Positions 47,946 to 56,142 of a DNA stretch of 64,000 nucleotides are shown here, in pieces; within the stretch, counting starts at the first letter, position 1, and every line of letters begins with the position of its first letter. The position numbers and the translations under genes were made by a program. Under the pieces are notes generated by a model that was given only the letters and a program-made list of their open reading frames with translations, was not told the DNA's origin and did no database searches. The DNA comes from Kribbella sp. CA-293567 (GTDB lineage: Bacteria > Actinomycetota > Actinomycetes > Propionibacteriales > Kribbellaceae), in contig NZ_CP114065.1 of NCBI RefSeq assembly GCF_027627575.1, positions 4,588,001 to 4,652,000 of the forward strand, in the 5' to 3' direction.

Positions 47946-49670
47946 ATGAAGTTCCGTACCCTGGCCGTCGCCCTGGGTATCAGTATCGCCCTGCTGGCCA
48001 TTCCGGGCTCCGGGGCGACCGCCTCATCGCAGTCGGGAATAGAGCGCGCGCAGACCGGTCCCAACAAGGTGGCCAACCGGTATCTCGAGCAGCGACCTGT
48101 GTGGAAGCAGTGCGGGGACCCGGAGTACCGGACGTACTGCGCCAAGATCACCGCGCCGCGCGACTGGTCCAACCAGTACTCCGGCAACGACATCGAACTG
48201 GCGGTCAGCAAGGTCACGCCGGCCGGGAAGGCGAAGCCGGGCCGCGTTGTCTTCGGCAACCCCGGCGGACCGGGTGGTGCGGGTCTCGGCATGGCGCCGT
48301 ACCTGGCGAGCCAGCCGGGCATCGGCAAGAACCACCTCTTCGTCGGGTTCGATCCGCGCGGCACCGGAGACAGCTCGAACGTCACCTGTGCAGGCGCGCC
48401 CGGCTTCACGATGGACGCCCGGGACCGGGACAGCGCCAACCTGGATCTCATCGCCGCGGCGGCGGGCCTCACCAAGCCGTACTGCGAACGTCAGTCGCGC
48501 GGCCTGCTGCCCTATGTGAACACCGCGCAGACCGTTCAGGACATCGACCTGATCCGTCAGTTGCTCGGCTACGACAAGATCGACTGGGTCGGCTACTCGG
48601 GCGGCACTTGGCTCGGCGCCTACTACCAGACCTACTTCCCCGCGCACGTCGGCCGGTTCGTGCTCGACTCGAACACCGACTTCACCCGGCCGTGGACCGA
48701 CACCTTCCTGGCCCAGCCGGAGGCGTTCGAACGGCGCTTCCGCGAGGACTTCGCGACCTGGGCCGCCAGGTACGACGGCGTCCTGAAGCTCGGCGCGTCG
48801 CCACGCTTGGTGATCAGAACCTACGAGCGGCTCCGGCGGGAACTGAAAAGGCAACCGGCCGTCGAGGAGTTCCTGGACGGTTCGGTGAAGATCACCTACG
48901 ACCAGAACGCGCTGGACCAGATCGTCGCCAGTGATATGTACACCAAGGCCGATTTCCAATCACTCGCGCTTGATCTCGCTTTCCTGCGCGAACTGTCGGC
49001 GGCGCAGACCCGCGGCGGACCGAAGGCGGCGCAGCGCAAGGTCGACGCCCTGCCGCTGGCCCGGCAACACGAGCTGGTCCGGCGCGCGACCCGCGGTCCG
49101 GTCGGCCTGCCGCCGGTCGGGCGCCCCGCGATCGGTACGGCCTTCGCCGACGACGCCGAGAACGCGACCTTCACCGCGGTCACCTGCAACGACACGCCCT
49201 GGCCGCAGGGCCGCGAGTACGGCGATCAGCTCGCCGCCCGGCTCGGTCCGAAGTACCCGCTGCTCGGCTGGGGAATGAACGAAAATCCCTGTCTCTACTG
49301 GGATCGCCCGGACCTGCAGTTGCCCACACCGACCGGCAAAGGCTTGCCCACGACGTTGATGGTGCAGTCGGTCAACGACCCCGCCACGAACGTCTCGCTG
49401 GCCACCTCCGCCCATCGCCGGTACGCCGGATCCCGGCTGCTCACCATCACCGGTGAAGGCGACCACGGCATCTACGGCGGGGTGAACAAGTGCGCCGACA
49501 AGATCGTCAACACCTTCCTTGCCACCGGGGTGGCGCCGGCGAAGGACCTCAGTTGCAAGGGTGAAGGGATTCCGGCCGCCATCACGAATCATTCCGACGA
49601 GGACGGCGCCGGCGCGCCCCTGAACCGGATCGCCGGATTCACCAAAGCGGTCTCCGGATACCTGCACTGA
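47946..49670 (+). CDS. Secreted tripeptidyl-aminopeptidase-like alpha/beta hydrolase
   Basis: 574 residues. Signal peptide MKFRTLAVALGISIALLAIP, then an alpha/beta hydrolase of the actinobacterial Tap/Slp type (S33): oxyanion motif GNPGGPGGAG, FVGFDPRGTGDS, nucleophile Ser in VGYSGGTWLG at about residue 221, and a His near the end in GEGDHGIYG. The C-terminal TAP-like domain has paired Cys residues. Releases short peptides from protein N-termini outside the cell. GGAGAACGT ribosome site before ATG 47946. Confidence 0.9.
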   Translation: MKFRTLAVALGISIALLAIPGSGATASSQSGIERAQTGPNKVANRYLEQRPVWKQCGDPEYRTYCAKITAPRDWSNQYSGNDIELAVSKVTPAGKAKPGRVVFGNPGGPGGAGLGMAPYLASQPGIGKNHLFVGFDPRGTGDSSNVTCAGAPGFTMDARDRDSANLDLIAAAAGLTKPYCERQSRGLLPYVNTAQTVQDIDLIRQLLGYDKIDWVGYSGGTWLGAYYQTYFPAHVGRFVLDSNTDFTRPWTDTFLAQPEAFERRFREDFATWAARYDGVLKLGASPRLVIRTYERLRRELKRQPAVEEFLDGSVKITYDQNALDQIVASDMYTKADFQSLALDLAFLRELSAAQTRGGPKAAQRKVDALPLARQHELVRRATRGPVGLPPVGRPAIGTAFADDAENATFTAVTCNDTPWPQGREYGDQLAARLGPKYPLLGWGMNENPCLYWDRPDLQLPTPTGKGLPTTLMVQSVNDPATNVSLATSAHRRYAGSRLLTITGEGDHGIYGGVNKCADKIVNTFLATGVAPAKDLSCKGEGIPAAITNHSDEDGAGAPLNRIAGFTKAVSGYLH

Positions 49671-49718
49671 GAATTCGCCCCGGCCCTCTTTCGAGAGATA
49701 TTCCGGCCACGGAAAGCA

Positions 49719-49757
49719 AACGCCTCGTCACGATCCGCCAGATCGTGACGAGGCGTT
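49719..49757 (+). terminator. Perfect 17-bp hairpin terminator
   Basis: AACGCCTCGTCACGATC, loop CGCCA, GATCGTGACGAGGCGTT, then CGTTGT, 49 bases after the peptidase stop. Confidence 0.8.
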
Positions 49758-50066
49758 CGTTGTCACCGGCCACTTGTCAGGGCTATGTCAGGGTTGCGTC
49801 CCTGTGCCACGCAGCGTGACCACGGGAACCTTGAGGCAGCGCGGGAGAACCGTGCACCGGCGGGGAGGGCCTGGTGCGGGTGACATCGCCGAACGCGGCT
49901 TCGGCCGGCTGTGAGGTGGGGGGACTGCCTGGGGGGTCAGACAGAACACAGCCGGCCGGGACCCGTTCATCGATGGAGGTTCCCGGCTTCCAGATCCCTC
50001 GCGGGGTACCTTCGATCCCCCAGGTCGTGGTGCCTCGCGAGGCTTTGTCGTGCCGCTGGAAGCAAG
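49758..50066. other. Intergenic stretch without a recognised gene
   Basis: 309 bases between the terminator and the convergent beta-helix gene. Frames here lack start signals and family matches. A weaker hairpin, CCGGGACCC with GGTTCCCGG (about 49957-49988, one mismatch), could terminate the minus-strand gene. Confidence 0.4.
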
Positions 50067-51671
50067 TCAGCGATGGCGGTCGGCGTACTGCGCCTGGTAG
50101 AGCGACGGTGGGAACAGGCCGGCGCGGTTGGCGCCTTCGATGTGGCCGGCCGGCTGGCTGAACGGGCCGTCACCGGTGATCACTCCCCGGCATCCGATCG
50201 CGTAGTTCTGCGCTGTCGGCGGCTTCTGCACGACCAGCCTGGCCGTTCCGGTGTCGCAGTTCCAGCCGACCGAGTGCGAGGTCGCCCAGCCGTGCCCGGT
50301 GCCGTAGTCGCCACGGTTGTAGATCCCCAGCACCAGGTCGACCTTCGGTGCGATGTCGCGGTGGTTGTCCCAGAGCAGGCCTTGGCTCCAGCGCCGGTGG
50401 CCTTCGCTCGACGCCAGCGCGCCTTCCGAAGTACCGCGAAGGAAGACGATGCCCGAGGCACTGCTGGCGCCGTTGGAGATGAAGGCGTGCCGGGCCTTGG
50501 TCGCACGGCAGTCGGCGAACAGCACCTGCTGCGAGAAGGACTCGCAGTTGAAGTTGTAGCGCAGCCCGCCGGTGACGACCGAGGCCGGATCGAGGGCGCG
50601 GCAGTTCCGGACCGTCACCCGGGTCGCCTCGGTGGTCTCGACGCCTGCCTTCGCGAAGTGCAGGAACGTGCTGTCCCGAACCCAGGCGTCCTCGACCTGG
50701 CGGACCTTGACCCCGACCCACGCGTGGGCCTCGTCCGCATCCGGGTCACCGGCGAACTGGATGTCGATCCGCAAGCTTTCCACCCCGACGCCGGTCACCA
50801 GGCCGGCCCGATCCCAGACGTACAGGTAGGACTGCGACAGGTCGCGCCGCAGGTGCTCGAACAGTGGCACGTCGACAGTCACCGTGTTGCCGCGGATCGA
50901 GCGGATGTAGCGGTTGTAGGTGATCGGCTGACTGTCGACGACCCAGCCGGCGTCCGTCGCGGTACCGCCGTGGTCGATCGCGGCGAGCCAAGCCTCCGTG
51001 CACGGATGGATCACGATGATGTTGTCGCCCGGCTTCAGGGCGGAGGCGTCGGCGACCTCGAACGAACGCGATCCGACCTGCACCCAGTCGCTGGTGATGT
51101 CGGTCCGGGTGCCGGGGACCTGCCCCTTCCACCCGGTACTGACCGAGCCGCCGAGCACGACCACGTCCCGCGAGACGGGCGTGTTGCCGGTCGCCTGGAT
51201 GATGGTGTGCCGCCGTGGATCGGCGCCGTCGCCGGAGCCACGCAGTACGACGCCGGACTGGTTCACCCGGAGCGTACCGGCCACCGGGTAGTTGCCAGGG
51301 GCAAGCAAAAGCGCGCCGCGGAAGCCGTTGCGATCCGGCTTGCGGCTGCCGACCTCGTCGATCGCCGCCTGCAGGTGAGCGGTGTTGTCGCCGGCGATCG
51401 GCCGGACGGTCTTCACGGTCCGGACGTGCGGGATCGGGCTGTCGCCGTACTTGTAGCCGGCGTAGCTGAAGTCGGGAATCCGGTTCCCCTCGGCGTCGGC
51501 GGCGTAGACCAGCCGGTACTTCGCGTCGTACCGGACCAGGTCCGACTGCCACAGGCCCGCCGGCGCAGTCGCTCCCGAGGCCTGGGTCATGCCGAGCGAG
51601 CCTAGTGCCGCTCCCCCGACCACAGCTCCCCCGGCACCGAGCAGACTCCTCCTGCTGAACACGTTCGTCAT
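50067..51671 (-). CDS. Tat-secreted right-handed beta-helix protein
   Basis: 534 residues. A Tat signal (FSRRSLLGAGGAVVGGAALG) is followed by an extracellular domain with the start of a pectate-lyase-like beta-helix: DNTAHLQAAIDEV, GALLLAPGNYPVAGTLRVNQ, then repeated rungs (VRNCRALDP, FADCRATKARHAFISNGASS). Such proteins are usually polysaccharide lyases or glycosidases; the actual substrate is not determinable. AGGAAGGTG site before ATG 51671. A LacI-type operator 59 bases upstream suggests sugar-dependent control. Confidence 0.8.
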   Translation of the reverse strand: MTNVFSRRSLLGAGGAVVGGAALGSLGMTQASGATAPAGLWQSDLVRYDAKYRLVYAADAEGNRIPDFSYAGYKYGDSPIPHVRTVKTVRPIAGDNTAHLQAAIDEVGSRKPDRNGFRGALLLAPGNYPVAGTLRVNQSGVVLRGSGDGADPRRHTIIQATGNTPVSRDVVVLGGSVSTGWKGQVPGTRTDITSDWVQVGSRSFEVADASALKPGDNIIVIHPCTEAWLAAIDHGGTATDAGWVVDSQPITYNRYIRSIRGNTVTVDVPLFEHLRRDLSQSYLYVWDRAGLVTGVGVESLRIDIQFAGDPDADEAHAWVGVKVRQVEDAWVRDSTFLHFAKAGVETTEATRVTVRNCRALDPASVVTGGLRYNFNCESFSQQVLFADCRATKARHAFISNGASSASGIVFLRGTSEGALASSEGHRRWSQGLLWDNHRDIAPKVDLVLGIYNRGDYGTGHGWATSHSVGWNCDTGTARLVVQKPPTAQNYAIGCRGVITGDGPFSQPAGHIEGANRAGLFPPSLYQAQYADRHR

Positions 51672-51729
51672 CGAGCACCTTCCTGATGGGCGGATCAGGT
51701 GGCCCATCCTGCGGTGCGTCAGCCGACTT

Positions 51730-51743
51730 GGCAAGCGCTTACC
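51730..51743. promoter_or_regulatory. LacI-family operator
   Basis: GGCAAGCGCTTACC has the perfect centre AAGCGCTT and matching outer bases, the standard LacI/GalR-type operator. It lies upstream of the beta-helix gene on its promoter side. Confidence 0.6.
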
Positions 51744-51787
51744 GGCCTGTCGTGAACCGTTTCCCGTCAGATGGAACTCTTCCGAGC

Positions 51788-51942
51788 CCGGTCTCACCGG
51801 ATCGGCCGGACCTGCACCACTGACCAACCTCCTCACGCGCTGTCCAGAGCGTGACGGCGAGCGTGGGACAGCGCGGTCAGCGGAGGTTAGTCAGTGGTGC
51901 AGGTCCGGGGGCTCCCGCGATGGCCGACCGAGCGGGAGCCCG
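51788..51942. repeat. Twin-hairpin element, copy 1
   Basis: A 27-base arm (51806-51832, CCGGACCTGCACCACTGACC then AACCTCC) pairs with 51882-51908 with one mismatch; an inner CGCGCTGTCC/GGACAGCGCG pair extends the structure. A second hairpin GGGCTCCCGC/GCGGGAGCCC (51909-51918 with 51932-51941) follows. The whole unit recurs 218 bases further on. On the minus strand the arm carries GGAGG, 7 bases, GTG and a short frame ending in TGA. Confidence 0.75.
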
Positions 51943-52005
51943 GCGAGGCGGGGCGGGGCGGGGCGAGGTTGGCCCTGGGGGCGGCGCGGTCGAGACGGGC
52001 CGGGG

Positions 52006-52163
52006 CCGGTCTCATCGGATCGGCAGGACCTGCACCACTGATCAACCTCCGTCACACGCTGTCGAAAGCGTGACGGCGAGCGTGGGACAGCGCGGTCAGC
52101 GGAGGTTAGTCAGTGGTGCAGCTCCGGGGGCTCCCGCGACGGCCGAGACCGAGCGGGAACCCG
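52006..52163. repeat. Twin-hairpin element, copy 2
   Basis: Same order as copy 1: arm 52029-52050 with 52101-52121 (again one mismatch position), inner ACGCTGTC/GGACAGCG pairing, and a second hairpin GGGCTCCCGC/GCGGGAACCC (52128-52137 with 52153-52162). The loop GCGTGACGGCGAGCGTGGGA is identical in both copies. GC-rich filler (GGCGAGGCGAGCC repeats) follows to the end of the regulator gene at 52246; no gene is seen there. Confidence 0.75.
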
Positions 52164-52245
52164 GCCGGGCGAGGCGAGCCGGGGCGAGGCGAGCCGGACC
52201 GGGGGTTGGCCTGGGCGGGGCGAGCTCACGGCGGGGTGGGCGGAA

Positions 52246-54813
52246 TCAGAGCAGGGGTGTGCGTTCCGGGCTGCCGTCGCCGCGGGGGTAGCCGTCGGCG
52301 ACCGCGGCGAGGGGCGCCGTGCGGCCGGCCGACCAGGCGGTGCGGAAGGCTCGGCGGTCGAGGGTCTGCTCGATCGAGCGGCGGGTGGCGAGCTGATCAG
52401 GCTTCTCGATCTCAGGCACCGGCGCGCCGATGACCTCGCGGATTCCGTCGGCCGCGCCGAGCAGGAACGCCGCGTACTCCGTCCGGTCCCGCTGCTGGGC
52501 CACTGTCGCCAGTTCCTCCAGCACGCTCGCCGTCCGCCAGCGATCGCCGAGGTCACGGTGCTCGGCCAGGCTCTCGTCCAGCAGGTGCACCGCGCGATCG
52601 GTGAAACCCCGCCGCCGCTCGACGATGCCCAGCTGATTGAGCGACCACGCGACGCCTTCGCGGTAGCCGAGCCGCTGCGACAGCGCCAGGCTCTCCGTCA
52701 GCAGTTCCTCGGCCTCGGCCAGCTCCCCGCTGTACTGCGCGATCGCCCCCAAGCTGATCAGCGACCAGGCCAGCCCTTCGCCGTCGCCCAGCACGCGGAA
52801 GCTGTCCCGGGCCCGGCGACAGCGCCGCGCTCCGATCTCCAGATCTCCGCGCAGCCAAGCAACGAACCCGAGCTGGTTGTGGGCCCACGACATCCCCGAC
52901 CGATCGCCCAGGCTCTCGAACAGGTCGTAGCTCTGGCAGTGCAGGTTCTCCGCGGTCAGATAGTCGCCGCGCTCGCGAGCCACACCGCCGAGCCGCTGCA
53001 TCACCAGCGCGGTACCGGCGGTATCCCCCAGCTCCTGGTACTGCGTGAGCGCCGACTCCAGCCGGGTCGTGGCCACCTCGTACTCGCATTGCAGGAAGGC
53101 GAGCATCCCCGCCCCGAGCGTGGCCTTCGCCCGGTACTGCGGTTCGACTCCCGCCGTGTTCGCCATGCCCAGCGCGCGCTCGAGCCAACCGCTGCCCTCG
53201 GCGTAGTGTCCGCGCAGGTAGCAGAACAGCCACAGCCCGCCCGCCAGCCGGACCGGCTCACCCGCCGTACCGGCGCGCAAGGACCACGCCATCGCGGCCC
53301 GAAGGTTGTCGAACTCGCTATCGAGCCGGTCGAGCCACTCGGCCTGATCCGCACCTCTCAGGTGGTTCTCGGCCTCCTCGGCCAGCGCGATGCAGAAGGC
53401 CGCGTGCTGCCGGGCGACCTCGTCGGCGCGACCACTCGCGGTCAGCCGGTCGGCAGCGAACTCGCGGATCACGGCCAGCATGTCGTACCGCGCGGTCCCG
53501 CGATCTCTGCTGACCCGGATCAACGACTTGTCCACCAACCGGCTGGTGAGGTCGAGCGCACGGGCTCGCTCCAGCGGACCTGGGACGGCGACGCCGGACA
53601 GGACGGCCGCTGCGGCGTTCAAGGTCCAGCCGCCGACGAAGACCGAGAGCAGCGCGAACAGCTCACGCTCCGGCGGGGTCAGCAGCTCGTGGCTCCACTC
53701 GATCGCGCCGTACAGGGACTGCTGCCGGGGCCCCGCCGTGCTGCCGCCGCCGGCCAGGATGCCGAAGGAGGTCTCCAGCTCGGCGGCGAGCTCCTCGACG
53801 GTCAGCACGTTGGTGCGGGCGGCGGCCAGCTCGATCGCCAGCGGCATCCCTTCCAGCCTGCGAACCACCCGAGCGATCTGCTCGCGTTGCTCGACCGGTG
53901 CTTGGCCGCGCGCGGTGGCCCGGTCCACGAAGAGCTTCACCGCGGGCGAAGTGTCCAGCTGCTCGTCGGTCTCGGGCAGCCCGAGCGGCGGTACGACGTA
54001 CACGCTCTCGCCGGGGATTCGCAGCAGTTCGCGACTGGCGGCGAGGACCGACAGGTTCGGGCAGTACTCCAGCAGGACGGAGCAGATCTCCGCGGCGTCG
54101 GCGACGACGTGCTCGCAGTTGTCGAGCACTAGCAGCAGCTGACGCCGGCCGATCTGCTCGGCAATCTCCAGCACCAGCCGGGTCCCGTCGAGCGGGTGCA
54201 GGCCGATCGACCCGGCCAGCGCCGGGGCGACTCCGGCCGGATCCGAGACCGGGGCCAGCGGCACCCAGCAGACGCCGTCCTCGAAGAAGTGAGCGACCTC
54301 GGCCGCGACCGCCAGCGCGAGCCGCGTCTTGCCCACGCCGCCCGGACCGCTGAGCGTCATCAGGCGAGTGATCCGGTCACCGACCAGCCGGCCGACCTCG
54401 GCCACCTCGTCCGCACGGCCGACCAGTTCATTGGCCGGGGCAGGGGCCGGGCGCATCGCCGAGCGCGGGCCGACGTCACCGTCGCGGCGGGCCGCGGTGG
54501 TGAGCTGGGCGCGATCGGGCGGGCCGAGACGAAGGGCGTCCGCGAGCAGCCGCAGCGTCTGCGGTCTGGGCGCTCGCCGGCGACCTCGCTCCAGCGCCGC
54601 GATGGCGTCGACGCTCAGACCGGCGAGCTCGGCCAGTTTCTCCTGCGACAGTCCGGCGTCACGCCGGTGCCGGCGCAGCAGATCGCCGAAACCCGTTGCC
54701 TGGGCGTCGTCCGAGCCGCGGCGAGACCCGTCTGAAGGCAAAGGACGGCCCACCCAGTCTCCGACCTCGTACATGGCGGTCGCCACGCACTCTTCGAAGG
54801 TATCCCGTTCCAC
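52246..54813 (-). CDS. HTH-STAND-TPR transcriptional regulator
   Basis: 855 residues. XRE-type HTH at about residues 43-98 (LLRRHRRDAGLSQEKLAELA), a STAND/NB-ARC ATPase with P-loop SGPGGVGKTRLAL at about 155 and Walker B QLLLVLDNCEHV, then a winged helix and C-terminal TPR repeats (LEIGARRCRRARDSFRVLGD and similar). Such proteins sense a signal through TPRs and change transcription on ATP binding. GTG 54813 is used; ATG 54774 (MYEVGDW) is an alternative because no clear ribosome site is present. Downstream lies the twin-hairpin element. Confidence 0.87.
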   Translation of the reverse strand: MERDTFEECVATAMYEVGDWVGRPLPSDGSRRGSDDAQATGFGDLLRRHRRDAGLSQEKLAELAGLSVDAIAALERGRRRAPRPQTLRLLADALRLGPPDRAQLTTAARRDGDVGPRSAMRPAPAPANELVGRADEVAEVGRLVGDRITRLMTLSGPGGVGKTRLALAVAAEVAHFFEDGVCWVPLAPVSDPAGVAPALAGSIGLHPLDGTRLVLEIAEQIGRRQLLLVLDNCEHVVADAAEICSVLLEYCPNLSVLAASRELLRIPGESVYVVPPLGLPETDEQLDTSPAVKLFVDRATARGQAPVEQREQIARVVRRLEGMPLAIELAAARTNVLTVEELAAELETSFGILAGGGSTAGPRQQSLYGAIEWSHELLTPPERELFALLSVFVGGWTLNAAAAVLSGVAVPGPLERARALDLTSRLVDKSLIRVSRDRGTARYDMLAVIREFAADRLTASGRADEVARQHAAFCIALAEEAENHLRGADQAEWLDRLDSEFDNLRAAMAWSLRAGTAGEPVRLAGGLWLFCYLRGHYAEGSGWLERALGMANTAGVEPQYRAKATLGAGMLAFLQCEYEVATTRLESALTQYQELGDTAGTALVMQRLGGVARERGDYLTAENLHCQSYDLFESLGDRSGMSWAHNQLGFVAWLRGDLEIGARRCRRARDSFRVLGDGEGLAWSLISLGAIAQYSGELAEAEELLTESLALSQRLGYREGVAWSLNQLGIVERRRGFTDRAVHLLDESLAEHRDLGDRWRTASVLEELATVAQQRDRTEYAAFLLGAADGIREVIGAPVPEIEKPDQLATRRSIEQTLDRRAFRTAWSAGRTAPLAAVADGYPRGDGSPERTPLL

Positions 54814-54869
54814 GCCGCGTTGTCAGGCCATCCCGCACCGTTCGCGCCAACTCGCCGCAAACTGCCGGA

Positions 54870-55328
54870 TTACCCCCGGGTACCGCCTGACCCGCCGGCG
54901 TGGTGCGCGATCGCCGTCCGCATCGAGGCGCGGGCCCGCTTGCGGTCACCGGCCGCGTCGTAGGCGGTCGACAGCCGGAACCAGACCCGCCAGTCGTCCG
55001 GCGCCGCCTCGGCCTCTTCCTTGTATTTCGTGAACGCGGCATCCGCGGCGGCCCGATCGATCCGGCCCGACGGGCGCCTCGGCAGATCGTCGACGGGCAG
55101 CCCGCCCGACTCGGCCAGCTCCCCCGCCAGCAGTTCGGTCTGCCGGCCGAACTGGAGCTCGCGCCAGACCAGGTACAGCCCGACCAGCGGGATCACCAGA
55201 ACCGCGATCCCGAGTCCGATCGCCACCGGGTCGCCCGTGCCGATCAGCAGCACGCCGCGCCAGCCGAGCAGACCGGCGTACGCGACGAAGACGACCGCGA
55301 TGACCGCTACGGCTCTCTTGGCGGACAT
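54870..55328 (-). CDS. Small membrane protein with TPR-like C-terminus
   Basis: 152 residues. Two membrane spans near the start (AVAVIAVVFVAYAGLLGWRG, IGLGIAVLVIPLVGLYLVW) precede a helical cytoplasmic part (DDWRVWFRLSTAYDAAGDRK) that looks like one TPR unit. ATG 55328 is one base after the dapB stop (TGAGATG), so it is translated with dapB. Function unknown. Confidence 0.75.
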   Translation of the reverse strand: MSAKRAVAVIAVVFVAYAGLLGWRGVLLIGTGDPVAIGLGIAVLVIPLVGLYLVWRELQFGRQTELLAGELAESGGLPVDDLPRRPSGRIDRAAADAAFTKYKEEAEAAPDDWRVWFRLSTAYDAAGDRKRARASMRTAIAHHAGGSGGTRG

Positions 55329-55329
55329 C

Positions 55330-56076
55330 TCAGCCGAGGTCCATGAAGTGCTCGAGCCCGACGGTGAGCCCGGGCGTCTCGACGATCTTGCGGACGCCGA
55401 GCAGGACACCGGGCATGAACGACTCGCGGTGGATCGAGTCGTGCCGGATCGTCAGCGTCTCGCCGACGTCGCCGAGCAGGACCTCCTGGTGCGCGACCAG
55501 CCCGCGCAGCCGGATGCTGTGCACGGGGATCTCGTCGACGGCCGCTCCCCGCGCGCCCTCGATCCCGGTGCTCGTAGCGTCCGGGAGCAGCCCCGAACCG
55601 GCGGCCTTGCGGGCTTGCGCGATGAGTTGCGCGGTCCGCCCCGCGGTACCGGACGGGGCGTCGACCTTGTCCGGGTGGTGCAGCTCGATGATCTCGACCG
55701 ATTCGTAGTACGGCGCGGCCCTGGCGGCGAACTGCATCATCAGCACGGCGCCGATGGAGAAGTTGGGGGCGATCAGGACCCCGGTGCCGGCGCTTGCCTC
55801 GAGCTGCGCGCGCAGCGTCGCCAGCCGCTCCTCGGTGAAGCCGGTGGTTCCGACGACCGCGTGGATGCCGTGCTCGATGCACCAGGCCAGGTTGTCCATC
55901 ACGACCTCGGGGCGGGTGAAGTCGACGACCACCTCGGCACCGGCCGTGCCGAGCGCCTCGAGCTCGTCGCCATGGTCGAGCGCCGCGACCAGCTCCAGGC
56001 CGTCCGCCGCCTCGACGGCCAGGCACGACTGAGCCCCCATCTTTCCTTTGGCGCCCAGCACCGCAACCTTGATCAT
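55330..56076 (-). CDS. dapB: 4-hydroxy-tetrahydrodipicolinate reductase
   Basis: NAD(P)H-dependent second step of the DAP/lysine branch, 248 residues. Nucleotide-binding VAVLGAKGKMG at the N-terminus, VVGTTGFTEERL, and the catalytic block ELHHPDKVDAPSGTA are intact. AGGAGAGGG ribosome site before ATG 56076. Separated by more than 22 kb from dapA. Confidence 0.96.
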   Translation of the reverse strand: MIKVAVLGAKGKMGAQSCLAVEAADGLELVAALDHGDELEALGTAGAEVVVDFTRPEVVMDNLAWCIEHGIHAVVGTTGFTEERLATLRAQLEASAGTGVLIAPNFSIGAVLMMQFAARAAPYYESVEIIELHHPDKVDAPSGTAGRTAQLIAQARKAAGSGLLPDATSTGIEGARGAAVDEIPVHSIRLRGLVAHQEVLLGDVGETLTIRHDSIHRESFMPGVLLGVRKIVETPGLTVGLEHFMDLG

Positions 56077-56142
56077 CCGTACCCTCTCCTAGCGCCCGAC
56101 CCGTCCGGGCAAGGATCTCACTGCGCCGCCGCCGGCCGGCGC

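Noticed and set aside
51851..52291. Plus-strand Arg/Gly/Ala-rich frames in the twin-hairpin region
   Set aside because: Composition follows the GC-rich repeats, no family match is seen, and the segment is explained by the inverted repeats.
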